DNA from: Brevibacillus brevis
Lineage (GTDB): Bacteria > Bacillota > Bacilli > Brevibacillales > Brevibacillaceae
NCBI RefSeq assembly: GCF_031583145.1
Contig: NZ_CP134050.1
Location: forward strand, 4,267,501 to 4,331,500
Direction: 5' to 3'
Length of the DNA stretch: 64,000 nucleotides
The notes beneath the pieces are model-generated. The model saw only the letters and a program-made list of their open reading frames with translations, had not been told where the DNA came from and did no database searches. Position 1 is the stretch's first letter. Each line of letters opens with the position of its first letter. Below, piece by piece: positions 51,728 to 60,154 of the stretch. Position numbers and translations under genes: made by a program.

Positions 51728-54700
51728 ATGTCGAATAGCCACACTTCTTCCTCTGAACCGACGAAGAAAAAACGACGAAGAAGCCGCGGCAGGACCATCT
51801 GGATCGTCGTTCAGATGCTGTTTTTGCTAGGGTTGATGGGGGGAGCTGTCGCAGGAGGAATTGTGACGGGTTATGTAGCCGCGCTGGTAAAGGACGAGCC
51901 TGTACGCAGCAAGGCTGAACTAGAAAAAAAGATTTTTACGAACTATCTGACCGGCTTCGCCTACTACAACGACGGCTCTCTGATCGGGCAGCTCCGAGCG
52001 GAAGAGGGAGACAGGCGGCTGGTGAAAAAAGCAGACGTCTCACCGTACTTGATCAACGCAATCATCGCAACCGAGGACAAAAACTTCTACCACCACAATG
52101 GGATCGCTCTGCAATCGACCTTGCGCGGAGCCATCCAGGATTTCACCAATCAGCCCGTCGTGACGGGCGGCAGCACCATCACCCAGCAGCTCGTCAAAAA
52201 TACGATTCTCTCTGCTGAGGTGAGCCACACGCGCAAAGCCAGGGAAATTTTCAGCGCCCTGCGGATCGAGCGCATGTTTTCCAAGGATCAGATTTTGGAA
52301 GCCTACATGAACGAAATCTATTTCGGGAAAAATGCGAACGGCTCCAACGTCTACGGGGTGCAGGCCGCAGCAAAGGGCATCTTTGGCAAAGACGTCAAAG
52401 AACTCAACCTCAGCGAAAGCTCGTACCTCGCAGGGATGATCCAAAATCCTGGCGCCTACTCACCGTTTGGCGCCGAGAGCTACGCTCGCGGGAAAGAACG
52501 CCAGAAGATGGTCCTGGACCGGATGCTGGAGAACGGGTATATCACCCAGGCGCAGTACGATACAGCCAGCAGCGCGGACCTCAAAGCCACGCTGGCCAAG
52601 CCGACCCAGCAGGCGTACCGCGAAGTGCCGTTCCTGATGATGGAAATCGAAGAGCGCGCGGCCCGCGAGCTGGTCGATGCGGACCTCAAGGAAAAAGGCC
52701 GGGACAAGGAAACGGTCGGCCGAAACGAGTACCGCCAGCTTATCGAAGAAAAGCGGCGGGACATTCTCCGCAACGGCTACAAGATCCACACAACCATTGA
52801 CAAAAACGTGTACAGCATCATGCAGGCCGTCGCCAACGACCCGAAAAACTTCGGGAAGAACCGATCCTATACGATCCGCCGTTCGAACGGCACGACCGAA
52901 AAGATCGAAAACGCCTTGGAAGAAGTCGGCGCGATGCTGATCCACAACAAGACCGGAGCCATCCTCGGGATGATCGGCGGACGCGACTTTAAAGTGGAAC
53001 AGACGAACCACGCCACAGCACCAAGGCAGCCCGGATCGGCCATGAAGCCGCTCGCAGCCTATGCGCCAGCCTTTGAGCTCGGCATCCTGCAGCCGGCCAC
53101 ACCAATCGACGACTCGCCGGTCTTGCTGGCGGACGGTCAGAACGGCTCTCACTTGCCGATGAACTGGAACAACAAATGGCAGGGGATCATGAGTGCCCGC
53201 GAGGCCTTGCGGCAGTCGTGGAACATTCCGGCCATCAAGACGTATCTCAAAGTGGGTATTCCGACTGCGCTCGAATACGTGAAAAAGATGGGGATTACCA
53301 CCCTCGTGGACGCGGACAACTACGCAGCGACCGGGGTGATCGGCGGGCTTACATACGGCACGACCGTCGAGGAAATGACCAACGCGTACGCCACCTTCGC
53401 CAACCACGGCTCGTTTGTGGACGCCTACCTCATCGACCGGATCGAAGACAGTCAGGGCAAGGTCATCTTCAAGCACGAGGCGCAGCCTGTGCAGGTGTAC
53501 AGCGAGCAAACCGCCTACCTGATCACCGATATGATGCGTACGGTGGTCAATTCGGGGACCGGTACCCATATCCGCAAGTACGTGCCGCGAAAAGTGGACG
53601 TCGCGGGCAAGACCGGTACGACCAACAGCAGCAACGACTTGTGGTTCGTCGGCTACACGCCTGAGCTGTCCATGGGCGTCTGGGTCGGCTTCGACGAGCC
53701 TTACCCGATGCCGGACGCCGACAAGTACGTACCGATGGTCGTATGGGGCAAGGTCATGAAAGACATCCTGGAGAAGCAGCCGAATTTGTCGTCTCCGAGC
53801 GACACGTTCAAAAAGCCGGAAGGAATCGTCAGCGCGACGGTAGACTCCAAATCCGGTCTTTTGCCGAGCGAGCTCTCCAAGGAAGCCGGGCACCTGATCA
53901 CGGATATCTTCAACCGCCGCTTCGTGCCGACAAAAGTGGACGACTCCCATCAAAAGGCGCGAATCGTCACGTACAACGAAGAAAGGTATCTGGCGAAGGA
54001 CGGCACGCCGGATGACTTTGTCACCGAAGGCGTCTTCTACCGTTCGCCTGATCCGCTCCCCACCAAGGAACAGATCCAGGCCAAGAACAAGAGAGTCGCG
54101 ATCCGACCGCCAGACTGGGAACAGCGTCTCCCGGACGCGGAGGATCCTCGCACCGAAGTGCCGGGCGCCCCGCAATCGCCAACCGGGCTGGCTGCGAGCG
54201 CCAAAGACAAACAGACCGTGCTCACGTGGCAATCCGCAAAAGAAGCCGACCTGCTCGGCTACCGGATCTATCGGGCAGATACCCAGAACGGCTTTACCCG
54301 CATCGCAACCGTCAAAGATCCGTCGGTGCTGACGTTTACCGACACGGGAGCGACGCTGGGAGACGCGGGCTACTACGTGACCGCCGTCGATATTACCGGA
54401 CAGGAGTCTCCGCCTTCCGCCATTGCGACCGCCAGCGGCACCTCGCACACGTGGGAACTTCCTGATCCGAATCCGGTGACAGACATCCCCGATCTGTCCG
54501 GTCTCCCCGGGGAAAACACAGATCCTGCAGGAACGCCGTCTGGGGAAGGCAACGTTGGAAACAACGGAAACAACGGGAACTCCGGCGATGTCTCGACCTC
54601 TCCTCCATCCACGCCGAAATCGCTGACGATCAAAACGGCGGGCGGCGGTTGGAAGCTGCAGTGGAAAGCAAACGCTGTATCCGAGCAGGTCATCGCCTAC

Positions 54701-54871
54701 AACATTTACTTCAAACCCGATGCGACGAGCGGCTATCTGCTCCTCGACACGGTTTCCGGCACCAGCTACACACACGCTGCAGATGTGCCAAACGGCAGCT
54801 ACTACATCACAGCCGTGAACAGTTACGGAGAATCGTCACAATCGAACAGCGTAACGGCAAGCGGCAACTAA
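51728..54871 (+). CDS. Class A penicillin-binding protein (PBP1A type) with fibronectin III repeats
   Basis: 1047 aa. Basic cytoplasmic head, one membrane helix (about 23-53), glycosyltransferase domain (catalytic E116 in IIATEDKNFYHHNG, and QQLVKN), transpeptidase domain with S437-x-x-K440 in PGSAMKPL, SxN in RQSWNIP and KTGT in VAGKTGTTNSS. After the catalytic part come two fibronectin III-like domains (about 815-905 and 955-1045) linked by a Gly/Asn-rich stretch. It polymerises and cross-links peptidoglycan outside the membrane; the C-terminal repeats may bind wall polymers or proteins. GGGGG precedes the ATG; TATAAT at 51695-51700 is a likely -10. Confidence 0.95.
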   Translation: MSNSHTSSSEPTKKKRRRSRGRTIWIVVQMLFLLGLMGGAVAGGIVTGYVAALVKDEPVRSKAELEKKIFTNYLTGFAYYNDGSLIGQLRAEEGDRRLVKKADVSPYLINAIIATEDKNFYHHNGIALQSTLRGAIQDFTNQPVVTGGSTITQQLVKNTILSAEVSHTRKAREIFSALRIERMFSKDQILEAYMNEIYFGKNANGSNVYGVQAAAKGIFGKDVKELNLSESSYLAGMIQNPGAYSPFGAESYARGKERQKMVLDRMLENGYITQAQYDTASSADLKATLAKPTQQAYREVPFLMMEIEERAARELVDADLKEKGRDKETVGRNEYRQLIEEKRRDILRNGYKIHTTIDKNVYSIMQAVANDPKNFGKNRSYTIRRSNGTTEKIENALEEVGAMLIHNKTGAILGMIGGRDFKVEQTNHATAPRQPGSAMKPLAAYAPAFELGILQPATPIDDSPVLLADGQNGSHLPMNWNNKWQGIMSAREALRQSWNIPAIKTYLKVGIPTALEYVKKMGITTLVDADNYAATGVIGGLTYGTTVEEMTNAYATFANHGSFVDAYLIDRIEDSQGKVIFKHEAQPVQVYSEQTAYLITDMMRTVVNSGTGTHIRKYVPRKVDVAGKTGTTNSSNDLWFVGYTPELSMGVWVGFDEPYPMPDADKYVPMVVWGKVMKDILEKQPNLSSPSDTFKKPEGIVSATVDSKSGLLPSELSKEAGHLITDIFNRRFVPTKVDDSHQKARIVTYNEERYLAKDGTPDDFVTEGVFYRSPDPLPTKEQIQAKNKRVAIRPPDWEQRLPDAEDPRTEVPGAPQSPTGLAASAKDKQTVLTWQSAKEADLLGYRIYRADTQNGFTRIATVKDPSVLTFTDTGATLGDAGYYVTAVDITGQESPPSAIATASGTSHTWELPDPNPVTDIPDLSGLPGENTDPAGTPSGEGNVGNNGNNGNSGDVSTSPPSTPKSLTIKTAGGGWKLQWKANAVSEQVIAYNIYFKPDATSGYLLLDTVSGTSYTHAADVPNGSYYITAVNSYGESSQSNSVTASGN

Positions 54872-54888
54872 TACAATGAAAGAAACAG

Positions 54889-54919
54889 CAGAGATGGTTT
54901 CATGGCCATCTCTGTTTTT
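54889..54919 (+). terminator. Intrinsic terminator of the PBP gene
   Basis: CAGAGATGG / CCATCTCTG with an 8-base loop, then TTTTT. Confidence 0.85.
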
Positions 54920-54943
54920 CTACAAGCACAAGGGAGGAACCCT

Positions 54944-55576
54944 ATGGATCACGTCAAGCGTTATCACGCGCAAAAGATGACCGCGAACGGTAGGGAGCTT
55001 TTGATTGAGGGGCCGATCACAGGGAGCGAGCTCGCCTCCTTCCGCTTCGATGAAGGGCTGAAGGCGTTTCGCATTCCCGAGCAGCAGCACAAGGCACTCA
55101 TCGAAATCGCCGATCTTCCGGAAGGGCGAATCATTGTGGCCCGTGAAGATGATCTGGTGCTCGGCTACGCCACGATCCTGTACCCGGACCCGATGGAGCG
55201 CTGGTCGGAAGCCAAGCTTCCGGATCTTCTGGAGCTGGGTGCCATCGAAATCAGCCATCTCATCCGGGCAAGCGGCGTTGCCAAGAAGATATTGGAGGTT
55301 GCCTTTGCCGACGATGCACTGGAAGACTTCATCGTCATCACCACCGAATATTATTGGCACTGGGACTTGAAGGGCACCGGGCTCGATGTCTGGCAGTACC
55401 GCAAAGTGATGGAAAAAGTCATGGGAAGCGTCGGCATGATTTGGATGGCGACGGACGATCCGGAAATTTGCTCGCATCCTGCCAATTGCCTGATGGCCAA
55501 AATTGGCAGCCGCGTTCCCCCCGAGACCATTGAAGCCTTCGACAGCATGCGTTTACAAAATCGCTTCTTCTATTAG
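54944..55576 (+). CDS. acuA: Acetoin utilization protein AcuA, protein acetyltransferase
   Basis: 210 aa GNAT-fold enzyme. Opens MDHVKRYHAQKMTANGRELL; the acetyl-CoA core spans GRIIVAREDDLVLGYATILY and the loop LGAIEISHLIRASGVAKKIL. In Bacillus AcuA acetylates and switches off acetyl-CoA synthetase AcsA, and AcuC reverses this. The order acuA-acuB-acuC is kept, but acsA is not adjacent on either side. AGGGAGG precedes ATG 54944. Confidence 0.93.
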   Translation: MDHVKRYHAQKMTANGRELLIEGPITGSELASFRFDEGLKAFRIPEQQHKALIEIADLPEGRIIVAREDDLVLGYATILYPDPMERWSEAKLPDLLELGAIEISHLIRASGVAKKILEVAFADDALEDFIVITTEYYWHWDLKGTGLDVWQYRKVMEKVMGSVGMIWMATDDPEICSHPANCLMAKIGSRVPPETIEAFDSMRLQNRFFY

Positions 55577-55664
55577 GAGGACGCTTTTGCTATTTGACGC
55601 TCGCTACGGATATGCGGGCGCTTCGCCTGTGCATTCCGCCAAGTTGAAAAAGGAGGCCTCTCTC

Positions 55665-56309
55665 ATGCGTATTGAGGATATCATGCGAAAAGATGTCGTT
55701 ACGGTAAGCCCTTCCACTTCCATCGGGGAGGCGCTCCTCTTGCTCCGCGCCAATCGAATCAGGCATCTGCCGGTCCTGCAGGACGACCGTTTGGTAGGGA
55801 TCGTCTCGGACCGCGACTTGCGGGATGCCCTTCCCTCCCGCCTGCTCACGCACGAGGATGACGACACCATTTTGCACAAACCGGTCATTGCCATCATGCA
55901 AAAGCAAGTCGTCACCGCCCATCCGCTCGACTTCATCGAGGATGCGTCCGCCCACATGTACGAGCACAAAGTCGGCTCTCTTCCCGTCGTCGAAGGCGAG
56001 AAGCTGGTGGGGATGATCACGGAATCCGACCTGTTTTCCAGCCTCATCGAGCTCTTCGGAGTCAACAAGCCGAGCTCGCACATCGAGGTGGAAGTAGACG
56101 ACCGGGTGGGAGTGCTCGCCGAGGTCAGCCAAGTATTTCGGGAAGCCCATGTGAACGTGACCAGTGTGGTTGTCTTCCCGGGAAAAAAGCCCGCCAAGAA
56201 AAACCTGGTCTTTCGCGTACAGACGATCGACCCTCGCACCGTTCTCCATCTGCTCTCGGAAAGAGGGTTTCACGTCGTCGGCCCGACCGAAGGAGGGATC
56301 CCTCAGTGA
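55665..56309 (+). CDS. acuB: Acetoin utilization protein AcuB (CBS-CBS-ACT)
   Basis: 214 aa. Two CBS motifs (MRIEDIMRKDVVTVSPSTSI with HLPVLQDDRLVGIVSDRDLR, then IMQKQVVTAHPLDFIEDASA with SLPVVEGEKLVGMITESDLF) followed by an ACT domain (IEVEVDDRVGVLAEVSQVFR). Probably an adenine-nucleotide-sensing regulator of the AcuA/AcuC pair; its exact action is not known. AAGGAGG lies before ATG 55665. Its stop overlaps the acuC start (GTGA). Confidence 0.94.
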   Translation: MRIEDIMRKDVVTVSPSTSIGEALLLLRANRIRHLPVLQDDRLVGIVSDRDLRDALPSRLLTHEDDDTILHKPVIAIMQKQVVTAHPLDFIEDASAHMYEHKVGSLPVVEGEKLVGMITESDLFSSLIELFGVNKPSSHIEVEVDDRVGVLAEVSQVFREAHVNVTSVVVFPGKKPAKKNLVFRVQTIDPRTVLHLLSERGFHVVGPTEGGIPQ

Positions 56310-57484
56310 GCCGCAATTCTCGCCTGATCTACTCACCTGACTATACGAACTACTACTTTCACGACGAACATCCATTCAATCAGCGGCGCCTGCTGCTGGC
56401 GCACGATCTGATGAAGGCGTACGGCATTCTCGACGACGCGGACATTTTGCCCCCGCGAGAGGCCACGGACGAAGAACTGGCCATGGTGCACGACCAGCGC
56501 TACATCGAATTCGTACGCGAGCAGGGCCACAGCGAAGCGGAGCTCCCACTCGCTGCCAGCTACGGTCTCGGAACCGAGGATGTCCCCTGCTTCGCCCATA
56601 TGCACGAATCCGCTGCATTGATCGCGGGAGGAACGCTTCGAGCTGTCGAGGCTGTGATGAACGGCGAAGCCGAGCACGCTTTCAACCCGGCAGGTGGGCT
56701 GCACCACGCCTTTCGCGGACGAGCTTCGGGCTTTTGCATTTACAACGATTGCTCAGTGGCCATCGCCTACTTACGCAAAAAGTGGAACGCCCGCGTCTTG
56801 TACATCGATACGGACGCCCATCACGGAGACGGCGTCCAGTGGGCCTTTTACGACGATCCCAACGTCCTGACGGTCTCGATGCACGAAACGGGAAAATACC
56901 TGTTTCCCGGCACGGGGAATCTGACCGAACGAGGCGATGGAAGCGGTTACGGATACTGCGTGAACGTCCCCCTCGACGCCTTTACCGAAGACGACTCGTT
57001 CCTTGCCATCTACCAGGAGTTGGTGACGAAGCTGGCACGAGGCTTCAGGCCAGACGTCATTTTGACGCAAAACGGCTGCGATGCCCATGCGTTTGATCCG
57101 CTTACCCACCTGTCCTGTTCCATGAACATTTACGGAGCCATCCCGCGATTGGCGCACCAATTGGCACACGAACTGTGCGACGGGCGCTGGATCGCCGTAG
57201 GAGGTGGCGGCTACGATATTTGGAGAGTCGTTCCCCGCGCCTGGACCTTGTTGTGGAGTGAAATGACGGATCAGCCCCTGACTGACGGACCGCTTCCCGA
57301 ATCGTGGAGCGAAAAATGGCAGCCGCACTCCAGCCTCGTCCTGCCCAAGAGGCTGTACGATGAACCGTTCCCCGCCATCCCCCGCCGGGCTGAAATTACG
57401 CAAAAGAACCAAGTAACGCTGGAGCGGGCCCTGATGTACGCCCCGATCGGACCGGAGTCGTCTTCGAGCGGCTTGTCAGAATAG
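56306..57484 (+). CDS. acuC: Acetoin utilization protein AcuC, histone-deacetylase-like
   Basis: 392 aa zinc deacetylase of the classical HDAC fold. Catalytic and zinc residues are in VLYIDTDAHHGDGVQWAF, GGLHHAFRGRASGFCIYND and VILTQNGCDAHAFDPLTHL. It removes the acetyl group from AcsA in Bacillus. GTG start, overlapping the acuB stop by four bases, so coupled. Ends with its own terminator. Confidence 0.96.
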   Translation: MSRNSRLIYSPDYTNYYFHDEHPFNQRRLLLAHDLMKAYGILDDADILPPREATDEELAMVHDQRYIEFVREQGHSEAELPLAASYGLGTEDVPCFAHMHESAALIAGGTLRAVEAVMNGEAEHAFNPAGGLHHAFRGRASGFCIYNDCSVAIAYLRKKWNARVLYIDTDAHHGDGVQWAFYDDPNVLTVSMHETGKYLFPGTGNLTERGDGSGYGYCVNVPLDAFTEDDSFLAIYQELVTKLARGFRPDVILTQNGCDAHAFDPLTHLSCSMNIYGAIPRLAHQLAHELCDGRWIAVGGGGYDIWRVVPRAWTLLWSEMTDQPLTDGPLPESWSEKWQPHSSLVLPKRLYDEPFPAIPRRAEITQKNQVTLERALMYAPIGPESSSSGLSE

Positions 57485-57509
57485 CTCGACTGAACGCTTC
57501 CGAACATGC

Positions 57510-57563
57510 AAAAAAGCGCGCAGACCTCGTATCCGTTTGATACGTAGCCTGCACGCTTTTTTT
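57510..57563. terminator. Bidirectional terminator between acuC and mtnN-grx
   Basis: Long imperfect stem: AAAAAAGCG / CGCTTTTTTT outside and CGTATC / GATACG inside. Confidence 0.8.
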
Positions 57564-57614
57564 CCATCAAGTTTGTGGTGCAGCTTCTTCGGGGCTCAGC
57601 TTATCAGCACCCTC

Positions 57615-58553
57615 TCAGGAGGAAAGGCTGCTCACCAGCTGTTCGAGCTCCGCCGGCTGGTAGCCCTTCACTGCTTTGTCGCCGACGACCGTCACCGGCA
57701 CGCCCATGAAGCCGAAGCGCTCCACTTCTTCTTGGTAAGTACGGCTCGTCATGACATCCCGCACCTCAAAAGGGATGCCTTTCGCGGTCAGCCACCCTTT
57801 CACCAAATTGCAATCGACGCAGTTTTGGGTGGAATAGACGATGACACCGGCTGCTTCGGTCGTCTGGCTCAGCATGTTGCGAACGATCGCAAAGGATCTT
57901 TCGGAGGCGAGCTTGGTGAATTCCACAAAGTTGACATGAGCGGATCCGTCCGCCTTATCCGACATGGAGCGAACGACTACAAACGGCACGTCATTCATCG
58001 CGCACACCTGTCCAACGGAAGCTCCCTCCATCTCGGTGCAATGGGCATCGAACTGCTTATGGAGCCACTGCACTTTTTCCCTGCTGGCGACGAACTGGTC
58101 GCCGGACAGAATGCGGCCGCTTACGACCTGCACATCCGCTTCCAGTTCCTTTCCCGCCTCGACCGCCTGGCGTATCAGTTCTTCGTCCGCTTTCCATACC
58201 CATTGGTCTGTAAACGGAATTTGCCCGGGAGCAAAACCGAGCGGCGATACATCGATGTCGTGCTGGATGCAGTCCGTCGAGACGACGATATCCCCGATGT
58301 TCAAATCCGGGTGGACAGCCCCCGCCACTCCCGTAAAAATGACCCGATCCACCTGGAACTGGTCGATCAAAATTTGCGTGGTAACCGCGGCGTTGACCTT
58401 TCCTACGCCTGATTTGCAGAGGACGACGGATTTTCCTTCCATCTCCCCTTCGTAATAGGTAATCCCCGCTTTGACGGTCTCTTTCGTCTGACCCATCGCT
58501 GCCAAGTAAAGCGCGATTTCCTCATCCATCGCGCCGATGATGCCGATGCGCAT
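57615..58553 (-). CDS. mtnN: MTA/SAH nucleosidase fused to a C-terminal glutaredoxin domain
   Basis: 312 aa. Residues 1-231 are a complete 5'-methylthioadenosine/S-adenosylhomocysteine nucleosidase: GIIGAMDEE (E11/E12), TEMEGASVG (M175, E176) and SMSDKAD (catalytic D199). After a short linker, residues 236-310 form a thioredoxin-fold glutaredoxin/NrdH-like domain with VIVYSTQNCVDC (CxxC, C245 and C248), the cis-proline motif FMGVPVTV and GYQPAELEQL. MtnN alone is about 231 aa, so the second domain is a true addition with no stop between. GGAGGGG precedes ATG 58553. Follows ccpA by 38 bases on the same strand. Confidence 0.94.
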   Translation of the reverse strand: MRIGIIGAMDEEIALYLAAMGQTKETVKAGITYYEGEMEGKSVVLCKSGVGKVNAAVTTQILIDQFQVDRVIFTGVAGAVHPDLNIGDIVVSTDCIQHDIDVSPLGFAPGQIPFTDQWVWKADEELIRQAVEAGKELEADVQVVSGRILSGDQFVASREKVQWLHKQFDAHCTEMEGASVGQVCAMNDVPFVVVRSMSDKADGSAHVNFVEFTKLASERSFAIVRNMLSQTTEAAGVIVYSTQNCVDCNLVKGWLTAKGIPFEVRDVMTSRTYQEEVERFGFMGVPVTVVGDKAVKGYQPAELEQLVSSLSS

Positions 58554-58591
58554 ACTACCCCTCCTCATGCTGGTCGATCTGTGTCCCGTTC

Positions 58592-59602
58592 TTACGCTTC
58601 TTCGGGCCTGGTGCTCTCTCGGTATTCAATTCGGTGCGGCAGCAGGACGACGTGTTCTTCCACGTGCTCGTTGTTCATGTATTTGGTCAACAGACGCATG
58701 GCCACCGCACCGATGTCGTACATCGGCTGTACGACGGACGTCAGGCGCGGGCGCACCATTTCGACCAGTCGGATATTGTCATGGCCGATCACTTCAATGT
58801 CTCCAGGCACGTTCAGGCCGGAATCCTGGATGGCGTGGATCGCTCCGATCGCCATCTCGTCATTGGCCGCAAAAATCGCCGTCGGCGGCTCCGGCAGCTG
58901 CAGAAACTGTTTCGTAAGCGAAAGGCCGGATTCATAGAAGAGGTTGCCGGTGGCCACAAGCTCGTCCACCAGCCCGATACCTGCGTCGATCAACGCTTTT
59001 TTATACCCTTCGAAGCGCATCAGTCCGCTCAGCGGATCGTTCAGCGGTCCGGTAATCATCGCGATCCGCTTGTGCCCGCGCTGGACCAGAGCTTCCGTCG
59101 CATCGTAGCCGGACTGGTAATGGTCGATGCTGACGGACGGCAACACATTGTCGGCGTCCCGCGTAGCCGCCAGTACAGTCGGAACCGATGTGCTCGTAAG
59201 CGCCTGCAGGTGGTCTTCCTTGATTTCCGCGCCCATGAAGAGCAGCCCGTCCACTTGTTTTTCCAAAAGCGTATTGATCAATTGCAATTCCTTTTCCATC
59301 CGTTGATCGGAGTTGCACAAAATAATGTTATACTTGTACATCGTCGCGATGTCCTCAATACCGCGAGCCAACTCAGAAAAAAACAAGCTGGAGATATCCG
59401 GAATGATGACACCGACCGTCGTTGTTTTTTTGCTGGCGAGTCCGCGCGCTACAGCGTTTGGCCGATACCCCAGCCGCTCGATGGCAGCCAATACTTTTTT
59501 CCGGGTCAAAGGTTTCACATTGGGATTTCCGTTCACTACCCGCGAAACCGTCGCCATCGAAACCCCCGCTTCTCTTGCCACGTCATAGATTGTTACCGGC
59601 AT
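58592..59602 (-). CDS. ccpA: Catabolite control protein A (LacI family)
   Basis: 336 aa. LacI HTH at residues 2-25 ([20 protein letters not shown]) with hinge helix around [16 protein letters not shown], then a periplasmic-binding-like core with HPr-Ser-P contact region near [18 protein letters not shown]. Neighbours acuC, aroG and ytxJ match the ccpA locus of Bacillus, which makes CcpA more likely than another LacI regulator. Start ATG 59602 follows GAGG; a GTG lies one codon upstream. Works with HPr phosphorylated on Ser46 at cre sites such as 38561. Confidence 0.93.
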   Translation of the reverse strand: MPVTIYDVAREAGVSMATVSRVVNGNPNVKPLTRKKVLAAIERLGYRPNAVARGLASKKTTTVGVIIPDISSLFFSELARGIEDIATMYKYNIILCNSDQRMEKELQLINTLLEKQVDGLLFMGAEIKEDHLQALTSTSVPTVLAATRDADNVLPSVSIDHYQSGYDATEALVQRGHKRIAMITGPLNDPLSGLMRFEGYKKALIDAGIGLVDELVATGNLFYESGLSLTKQFLQLPEPPTAIFAANDEMAIGAIHAIQDSGLNVPGDIEVIGHDNIRLVEMVRPRLTSVVQPMYDIGAVAMRLLTKYMNNEHVEEHVVLLPHRIEYRESTRPEEA

Positions 59603-59633
59603 CACACACCCTCACTTTCCCCATTTAATGGTT

Positions 59634-59662
59634 TTCATAATCATTTTCAAAAATGTATGCAA
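59634..59662 (-). promoter_or_regulatory. Likely ccpA promoter
   Basis: On the minus strand -35 TTGCAT (59662-59657), 17-base spacer, -10 TATGAA (59639-59634), 32 bases before the ATG. Confidence 0.5.
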
Positions 59663-59669
59663 CTATGAT

Positions 59670-59711
59670 ACGACAAGCCGTACGCGGTTGCAATCGTTTT
59701 TGGCTTGTCGT
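59670..59711 (-). terminator. Hairpin after csoR
   Basis: Perfect 10-base inverted repeat ACGACAAGCC / GGCTTGTCGT with a 22-base loop, eight bases past the csoR stop. No clear T run, so it may instead be a regulatory or mRNA-stabilising hairpin. Confidence 0.5.
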
Positions 59712-59718
59712 CTTCTTC

Positions 59719-60027
59719 CTATTTCATCAGTTTGTTCATCGTTTTCAAAAGCTCGTCGATCACGTCGCTATCGCCTTGCTGAATGCGGTCGATGACGCAG
59801 CTTTTCATATGGCCTTCCAGAAGTATTTTGCCCACAGAGTTCAATGCTGACTGTACGGCAGCGATCTGGTTCAAGATGTCATCGCAGTACACGTCTTTCT
59901 CGACCATTCCCCGAATCCCCCGGATTTGTCCCTCTACACGGTTGAGACGGGATATGAGGTTGGACTTGATTTTGTCCGGTCGCATCGTCGCGCGTTCCGA
60001 CGAGCAGCATTGGTCGTGTTCATTCAT
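59719..60027 (-). CDS. csoR: CsoR-family copper-sensing repressor
   Basis: 102 aa all-helical DUF156 protein. The Cu(I) ligand set Cys-His-Cys is present: C48 in KDVYCDD, H73 and C77 in EGHMKSCVID. Family signature LNRVEGQIRGIRGMV is at residues 28-42. An extra CC pair at residues 7-8 is not part of the usual set. CsoR normally controls copZ-copA, but neither is adjacent, so its targets lie elsewhere or differ. GGGG precedes ATG 60027. The symbol is by family. Confidence 0.88.
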   Translation of the reverse strand: MNEHDQCCSSERATMRPDKIKSNLISRLNRVEGQIRGIRGMVEKDVYCDDILNQIAAVQSALNSVGKILLEGHMKSCVIDRIQQGDSDVIDELLKTMNKLMK

Positions 60028-60100
60028 CTGGCACATCCCCCTTCTGCCGTTACCAGCACGTACTCTTAGCTTACTTCGTCGATTCTCTTTCGTCAAATAA

Positions 60101-60137
60101 GGAAGGAGGCCTCCCCCGCATGCAGGAAAGCCTCCTT
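60101..60137 (-). terminator. Terminator of aroG
   Basis: Minus-strand GGAGGC / GCCTCC stem (60135-60130 and 60110-60105) extended by neighbouring bases, followed by TTCCTTATTT. Confidence 0.6.
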
Positions 60138-60154
60138 TGCCATCGCTTATCGAA

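Noticed and set aside
52460-54775. 771-codon minus-strand open frame
   Set aside because: Antisense shadow of the PBP gene, which has complete catalytic motifs.
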